DNA from: Sporothrix humicola
Lineage: Eukaryota > Ascomycota > Sordariomycetes > Ophiostomatales > Ophiostomataceae
DNA length: 64,000 bases
Assembly: GCA_021396245.1 (NCBI GenBank)
Contig: WNYE01000028.1
Location: 186,001-250,000 of the forward strand
Direction: 5' to 3'
The notes below the pieces were generated by a model. It searched no databases. It was given only the letters and a program-made list of their open reading frames with translations, and had not been told where the DNA came from. The stretch's first letter is position 1. The number at the start of each line of letters is the position of its first letter. Shown in pieces: positions 57,956 through 64,000 of the stretch. Position numbers and translations under genes: made by a program.

Positions 57956-59979
57956 AATAGCGTTTTTTTTGTGTACTCTTGTCGTCTGTCGTGGAACTGT
58001 GTCGGTAGCTGCACGACGTAAGATATGTCCGACGTCGCACACAAGAACAGAGTGGTAGGGCTGTAGCTGGTGATGATCGACTCAGGGTTCTTTTCTCGTC
58101 GACCAATGTGCTTCTGTATTTCGTATTCGTAGATGTATATGTAAATATACCTGCTCACTTGCATAGGCTGTTAGATGCTAGATGCTAGTCCTGGGCAAAT
58201 AGGCCGCGTGTCAGATGTGTGATGCGACGGCGTTGTCGGCTGTCGTCGGCGAAGCTAGTCGTTCAAGATGATGACTGATCTGGTGAGGTGACGGGAGATA
58301 AAAATAAAGAAAGAAAAAAGAAAACTGGGATCAGATGTGCCCCGCGTTCGATATGGCGTTGATATGCTTGGCAGATTGCGTCGAATGGCGGAGAGCCACC
58401 AGATCGAGGGGATGTCCTGTGCTTCAAAGCTGCGCTCTACCCTATGGCGCTGTCGCGTGCGTGGAGGGAGAGACGAAAAAGTTAAAGATGTGTTTGCGTC
58501 ACCAATACGCAAAAATGTTTTGGCTCCCTTTTTTCTATGACTATTATGTTCAAAGACCTTTGCCACTCAGGAGGAGGAAGGAGTTAAAATGGTGGGTTTG
58601 GGAAGGCGCTTGGCGGCTCGGCGGGAGACCGGATTACGTAGAGGGGCGCTAATATACGGGCCCCATCTTGACAAGCTCCAGCGCCAGTCTTCGCCAGTGC
58701 CCGTTGACTGATTCTTGAAGCCGTTAAGGTTGACAAAATCGCCCCTGAAACGGCCTGGGAATGGGGTCCAGAAGCGAGCAAGCCGAACAGGGAAAGATGT
58801 GGCCTGGAGTCAGTGCCGACCAAGGCTGCTAGCCGGTGCCAGGAACGCATACAAAGAGGCACAGTGGCATCGACAAAGGCAAGAGCTATCAATGGGAAAG
58901 CTATCGGTGGAAAGCGCGCGTAAAGTGCTTTTACAAGGTGGGGGTGATTGACGTGAGAGGAAAGACCAAGCGGGCTGGTGCTTCTGGCGGGGAAGGTCAT
59001 GAAAATAAAGAGGAAGAAATGGGAAGAAGAAAAACAAAAATGCCCCGCTTGTTCGCGCCTGGGAAGGAAGGAACAAGGGGACCTGTTGCGTGATTGAAAA
59101 CAAGAGTGCTGGATCGATCAAGAATGCCAACTGTCAAAAAGCAATAAGGAGATAAAGTGAAATAAGCCCACCAAGGCAAGAAGCGAGTCAAGGAAGGAGG
59201 GGCGGGAACGTGTCTGGCGGTGTATCACCAGTTCGCCTGGGAAGCTTTTAATTGAGGCTAGGAAGCTACGGCCGTGAGAGCTCTTGCCCTCTTTCCGTGC
59301 TTGTGTAAATAAAAGCTGAAGCTGAAAAGCAATTGCGTCTCTGAAAATTTATGAAAGAAGAAAAGCAAAATAGAAGGGAAGAAAAGTCAAGCAAATATTG
59401 CTTTTGTGATCGGCGCAGCTAAACTCGGCAATCATCGGGACGTGTTAATGGCCAGCTTGTTAGCGAGAAAGTCAACATTCACTGTTGAGATCCAATAATT
59501 CAAATATGAAGGGAATTTGAGTGGAAATAAATTATATACTACTCTTAACTCTACTTTAACTAACCATGAAGCTTTATATGCCTGAAATCAATAAAATGAA
59601 ACACACGAGAGAAGAAAAGACGGGAAAAAACAAATCGCTTCGCTGCACATGATATATAGGCGAGACTCGGACTCGGACGTCGTTGCGGGAAATGGAAGAT
59701 GCCTCGCTCCCAATAGACCAATACAAGAAGAGATATAAGGAATGGGCAGAGGGAAAGGAGAATAGAGACGCGAAAAGAAAAAGAAAAAGAAAACAAAAGA
59801 AAAAGAGAAGAAAACCAGATTGCAATGACACAAATCAAAACAGTACAGGACCCAGTCCGACCACATGATGCTCTATCCGACTCTACTCCAGCAATGAACA
59901 CCAGGCAACCGAGGCCAGCTTTTAACTCCACCGACAAAACAACCAGAAGGGAAGAAACAGTCACCAGCGCACAGCTGCC
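57956..59979. other. Intergenic region between the cyclodeaminase and carbonic anhydrase genes
   Basis: The left part is the promoter of the cyclodeaminase gene. The right part is the 3' flank of the carbonic anhydrase gene and is purine-rich on plus (59.6-59.8 kb). No supported gene. Confidence 0.5.
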
Positions 59980-60814
59980 TCACCGGATGGCCATAGAGGC
60001 ATTGCCGGCGCGGAAGACAAGCATGCCGTGGTTACCACGCACAATCTCCTCGTCCGAGCCAAACAGACCGGCGCTCTTGCCCGTGCCGTAGCCCAGATCC
60101 TTGACACGGCCCGTGGCCAGGTCAAACAGACAGCCGTGCACCTCGAGCCCGCGCTCCCGGATGGCCTCCTGGATGACGACGTTGGCCAGCAGCACCTTGA
60201 CACCCGCCTCGACGTTGAGCTCGGCAATGCGCACGGCGCGCGCCTTGTCGTCGCGGATGGCCGCAAGCTCTTCCGAGTGTGCCGAGCGCACAACCCTGAG
60301 CGGCGCCAGCCATGTGTCGAGAACGCCACCGACACGGGAGTCGCCGAGTGCAGCAGCAGCACCGCCACAGGACGAGTGGCCGCACAGAATGACGTATTTC
60401 ACCTTGAGATGGGCGACGGCGAATTCGATGACGGCCGAGGTGTTGATGTCGGTTGGCGAGATGATGTTGGCAATGTTGCGGTGCACAAAGACGTCGCCGG
60501 GTTGCAGGCCGAGGATGGTCGTCTCGGGGCACCGCGAGTCGGAGCAGCCCAGCCACACTGCGATATGAGTTAGATGAGAGATTACAATTTGCATCGCATC
60601 GGAGGCTCTTGATCTTTGTCAATACTTACAAATCTGGGGAGACTGTCCACTGGCCAGGTTGGGAAAGAAGCTGGGGTTCTGATGCGCCTTGTAGCCGGCC
60701 CATGCAGCATTGGAGCTCAAGGCATAGCTAAAAGAGCTTTCTGTAAAGTAAAATTAGCAAGGTGTGTCAAGCTGGAACATGTGGAGAGGACAACATACGC
60801 TTGTTGTTCGCCAT
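59980..60814 (-). CDS. Beta-class carbonic anhydrase
   Basis: Three exons: 60814-60799 (16 bp), 60740-60630 and 60557-59980, with phase 1 introns 60798-60741 and 60629-60558; 234 residues. Zinc ligands and the Asp-Arg dyad are visible: Cys47, Asp49 and Arg51 (LGCSDSR), then His103 and Cys106 (GHSSCGG). The first intron-exon join gives MANNKQSSFSYALSSNAAWAG and the second gives QILWLGCSDSR, both family-like. The enzyme interconverts CO2 and bicarbonate, supplying bicarbonate for carboxylases and CO2 sensing, as with yeast Nce103. No mitochondrial presequence is evident, so a cytosolic site is likely. The C-terminus is GNASMAIR. The frame stays open for 140 codons after the TGA, in C/T-rich sequence. 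Confidence 0.95.
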
Positions 60815-63800
60815 TGTGTGATGTGAGGGTTGAAGGCCAAGTCGTGTAGGAGTTTGGGGAAGCTCGATGGCGTTCACAAGATGCTTGTCGATGTGTCGTC
60901 GAAGGTCAAATGCGTTGTGTATAGCTTGGTGGGAGTGAATGGAAGTTGAGACGAAGATGAGAAAGACGGACGAGAAAGATCAACTTTGGTCGGCACGTAA
61001 TTATTTTTGGTGAACAAGGAAAGAAAAAGAGAAAAAAACGGGAAGAGAGACCAGAAAAAGTAACAGAAGGAAAATAGAATAAAAATAAAATAAAGAACAG
61101 AAGCTGAGAGAAGGAGAGATCAAACCCCCACAGAAATGCAGAACCGAGACTCGGTGGACGAGGATGAGCAGGGGGTGGACGTTGCGTAAAATAAATAAGG
61201 CTAAAACGGTACGGATACAAAAGAAAGGTGAACCGGAGAGCCAGAGAATGATGAAAGTAGACGACGAAGCACGAAACAAAAAATAAAGCTCCTGGGTCAG
61301 GCTGGGTCAGAGATAGGGCCCAGGTGATGTCACACAGCGCTCGAGTGATTAATATGTCGAATGCGGCGAGACCAGGCGAGACAAATGGGGTTATGAAAAG
61401 TGAAGAACACACAGTCAACAGTTGCTCCGTGTGTGGTAGAGTGACGGACAGGAGGTGCCAGCTGGACGAGGGTGTGTGTGAGGGTGCGCGGGATTTTGTG
61501 AGAGGAAACGGGGGGTGTTTGTATGTCGTGACCGTAAAGGTTGGGGCGTGTGAGTTGTGACTTTGAAAAGGGCGGCGGTCCTTCCGGTTGGTCTTTGTAT
61601 TTGTTCTTTATTCTTTTCTTTTCTTTTTCTTTCCCTTTTCAGGAGCTTCTTCAGGGTATGCTGGGCTGGTGGGATATATTGCACACGACAGTTTGAAAAT
61701 CTGTGTGTCCCCTATTCTTATTGACAATGTCTCTTATGGTCGTTTTCCGTGTTTTCGTCCTTCACGACTTTTCCCCTTCCAACTTCGGGTTCTCGTGGTC
61801 GTCGTCGTTTTCGTCCCTCGTGCTCTTGCACGTCAATAACTCATAAAGAATTCGGTTGACCGGTTAGTTCTGGTGCAACAAGGGGAGACGATGACAATCC
61901 CGATGAGTGCCGTTCTATTAGCCAGTTTAGTACCAGCTTTTGAGTCCTCGTGAGAGAGAATGAAAAGCACGAACGAGATCAGATGCTTGTTTAGCGGCCG
62001 AGACGGTTCAGCTGGAGGCTGCAGGAGAGACTGCAAGTGTGAGAGAGAAGAAAAAGAAAATAAAAAAAAGACAATAAAAAGACACAGAGGCGTTTGCGTT
62101 GGGTCCGTGCAGGTCTAGAAGGTGCAGAAGGTGCAGGAAAGAGACAGGGAAGACGTGCGAATGAATTGGCGCGATATTGTGAGCGTTCACAAGAACTCGG
62201 AGAATTTGAGGCTTGATGAAAGAGCAGGTAAAGTGTTTTGAGACAGGATGAAGAAAAGGAGAGATATTTCTACATTTTTGAAGTCCAGGTTGAAGTTGGG
62301 ATGGCGTTCTCACTCGGCTCGGCAAGAGCTGTAGATTTCAGGAAGGTGCAAGCGGCACGCAGAAGGAAGGAGCCAAACCATGAGCAGAATACAAGTGAGG
62401 CAGGCGCGGCTCTCCGCGTTCTACTATTCTATGGGAATCGGAATTCGACGAGAAATCGTATGATGCAAGATAGACAGCAGACACGGCTGCGGACCTTACA
62501 CGTGGAAAAGGCGGAAAGATTATAGATGGATGATGGACAGAGGCTGGAGATGTGGGGAGAGACGGGAAGACGGAAAGATTGGAAAGAAGGGAATGGAAGC
62601 AAACAGGAGATCCAAAGCTATGAGAAATAAACAATGGAGAAGGGATGCGATATGGCCACAAGTCCCTGCTATATTTGCATGTACAGGTATCTGGACTGCC
62701 GCTGAAGCACCAGGCCACGGAGATGCGAGTGCCATTCCCTTCAAGAGACCCTGGATGCTATGCGATTGAGTCTACATATAAAAAAAAGTGCTGTTGTGTC
62801 GAGGACTGGAGGGGTGTGTGATGATACATGTGATGCAGGCCTGCCACGCCCTAACTGCTCCTCAAGTTGCGCCTGTCGTGCCCGTCGGTCTACTTCTACG
62901 GAAACGGCGGTCCCTGGTCGGTGTGCATCCCACGTCAAGAGATACTCTGTGGATAAGAGGCAAAATTAGAAGCGGCGACAGGACGGAGCAGCTGAAACTC
63001 TTCTGCTGTCCATCATGTCCGGGGTAGTTGTCGATACCAGAGAGCCCGTCATTTTGTGTCTTTTTAACCAGACGATCCCCCTTCTTTCTTCTTTCTGCTT
63101 CTTTTCATCGATCGAAGCTGTCCGAAGAGCCGCCGATAAAATGGAATTCGACAGTGGATAAAAGTAAGTCGTGCGTGATCGAAAGACTGACAGACACGAG
63201 AGACTCGAAAAAGGTCAGCTGAAAACGGTGGTGAGTCTGGCCACGCCGCCACGGGGGGTTGTGGTCCTGGAGATGTCACATCTCATAAAAGCAAAGAGAC
63301 AAGACAGGACAAGCACAAGGGCCAAAAAGGCTACGTTCCCAAAAAAGCAAACACAACACAATGCGACGTTGGAAGTGCCTGGGTGGGAAGGAGCGGCCCA
63401 GAGTCGTTTCCTCTTAGTAGTTCGCAAACACAATCTTAGTAGCTCTGAATGTCCAATGCCCACAGCATCCTGTTCTCCAGGGGGAAAGAGCAGAAAACGG
63501 TACAGAAAGGCAAAGAGAGCTCGGCTCTTTTTTCGCTGTTGCCCTCGTTGGCGCGAGAAAATATAAATCAGAGTCACATAGCACAGGAAGGAACGCACTG
63601 GCGGGGCAAGGAGGGGAGGCGCGCAGATTTTTGTTGAGGTTGAGGAAGGAGACGGTCTGCAACGGTGCAGATGGAGCAAGATGCAGTGGGTAAAGATACC
63701 ATGCAGGCGCTCTGTAACCCTGTGAGCTTGGGAAGGAGCAGATGCGCCTATTATGTGCCTCTCAAATCAAACTCTATGGAGCATCTCACAGACAATATTA

Positions 63801-64000
63801 TCATAAAAGGCGCTGAAGAGATCGTGGTCAAAAGCAAGCAAACAAATCGCCACGGGCCTGCAGAAACGAGACAGAACACGTACCGACATCCTCCCATAGC
63901 ATCGACATGTCAAATGCAAAAGTCTGGTTTCCCCTGTCTCAATTTGTGACACCCTGCCGCCGATCTGTTGTTTTCCCTCGCACTTGTTCCGTGCTCCGTT
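60815..64000. other. Upstream region of the carbonic anhydrase gene; no gene seen to the window end
   Basis: The first 500 bp are C/T-rich on the gene strand and probably form the leader and promoter. The rest shows only short frames without domains. Confidence 0.5.

Noticed and set aside
59560..59979. 140-codon in-frame extension after the carbonic anhydrase TGA, with hydrophobic stretches
   Set aside because: The stretch is C/T-rich and open in other frames too; it ends without a targeting signal, so readthrough is not supported.

Overview
The window reads as nuclear DNA of a filamentous ascomycete, most likely a Sordariomycete. Introns are short (54-150 bp) with GTRNGT-type donors, CTAAC/CTGAC branch sites and YAG acceptors. 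Coding DNA is GC-rich, intergenic DNA is long, T/C-rich and full of simple sequence, and several proteins carry long Ser/Asn/Gln-rich disordered stretches. The order Ophiostomatales is a guess only. I support fourteen protein-coding genes, and I joined exons by hand so that phases agree at every junction. I found no tRNA, rRNA, CRISPR array or autonomous transposon.

Layout. 1-2513 (+): 3' part of a Ser/Asn-rich single-pass membrane protein that runs off the left edge. 3356-4922 (-): two-RRM RNA-binding protein. 7606-9551 (-): WRAP73/WDR8-like WD40 protein, head to head with 10366-12620 (+), a MOCS1-type MoaA-MoaC fusion for molybdenum cofactor. 12.6-20.5 kb: gene-poor stretch with a small TA-flanked inverted-repeat element. 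20505-21654 (+): FYVE zinc-finger protein. 22661-25499 (-): large unrecognised membrane protein. 27752-30181 (-): universal stress protein with a long disordered N-terminus. 33507-34773 (-): nitronate monooxygenase ending in SKL. 34.8-40.9 kb: gene-poor. 40854-41453 (+): tiny dsRNA-binding-domain protein. 41.5-46.3 kb: gene-poor. 46292-47476 (+): mitochondrial ribosomal protein uS7m. 47898-49240 (-): peroxisomal 3-ketoacyl-CoA thiolase with PTS2. 50649-52432 (-): cytochrome P450. 53397-56078 (+): F-box protein. 56338-57955 (-): ornithine cyclodeaminase/mu-crystallin family protein. 59980-60814 (-): beta-carbonic anhydrase. 60.8-64 kb: no gene seen.

How the genes relate. This is a stretch of mostly housekeeping genes, not an obvious secondary-metabolite or defence cluster. 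A loose peroxisomal theme exists: thiolase (PTS2), nitronate monooxygenase (PTS1), and a possible hidden PTS1 reached by reading through the UAG stop of the universal stress protein. The other observation I rate highest is in the MoaA-MoaC gene, where one short sequence serves both as a 5' splice site and as the codons for a terminal Gly-Gly-stop. Splicing would therefore decide between a MoaA ending in the catalytically important GG and the MoaA-MoaC fusion, as in human MOCS1.
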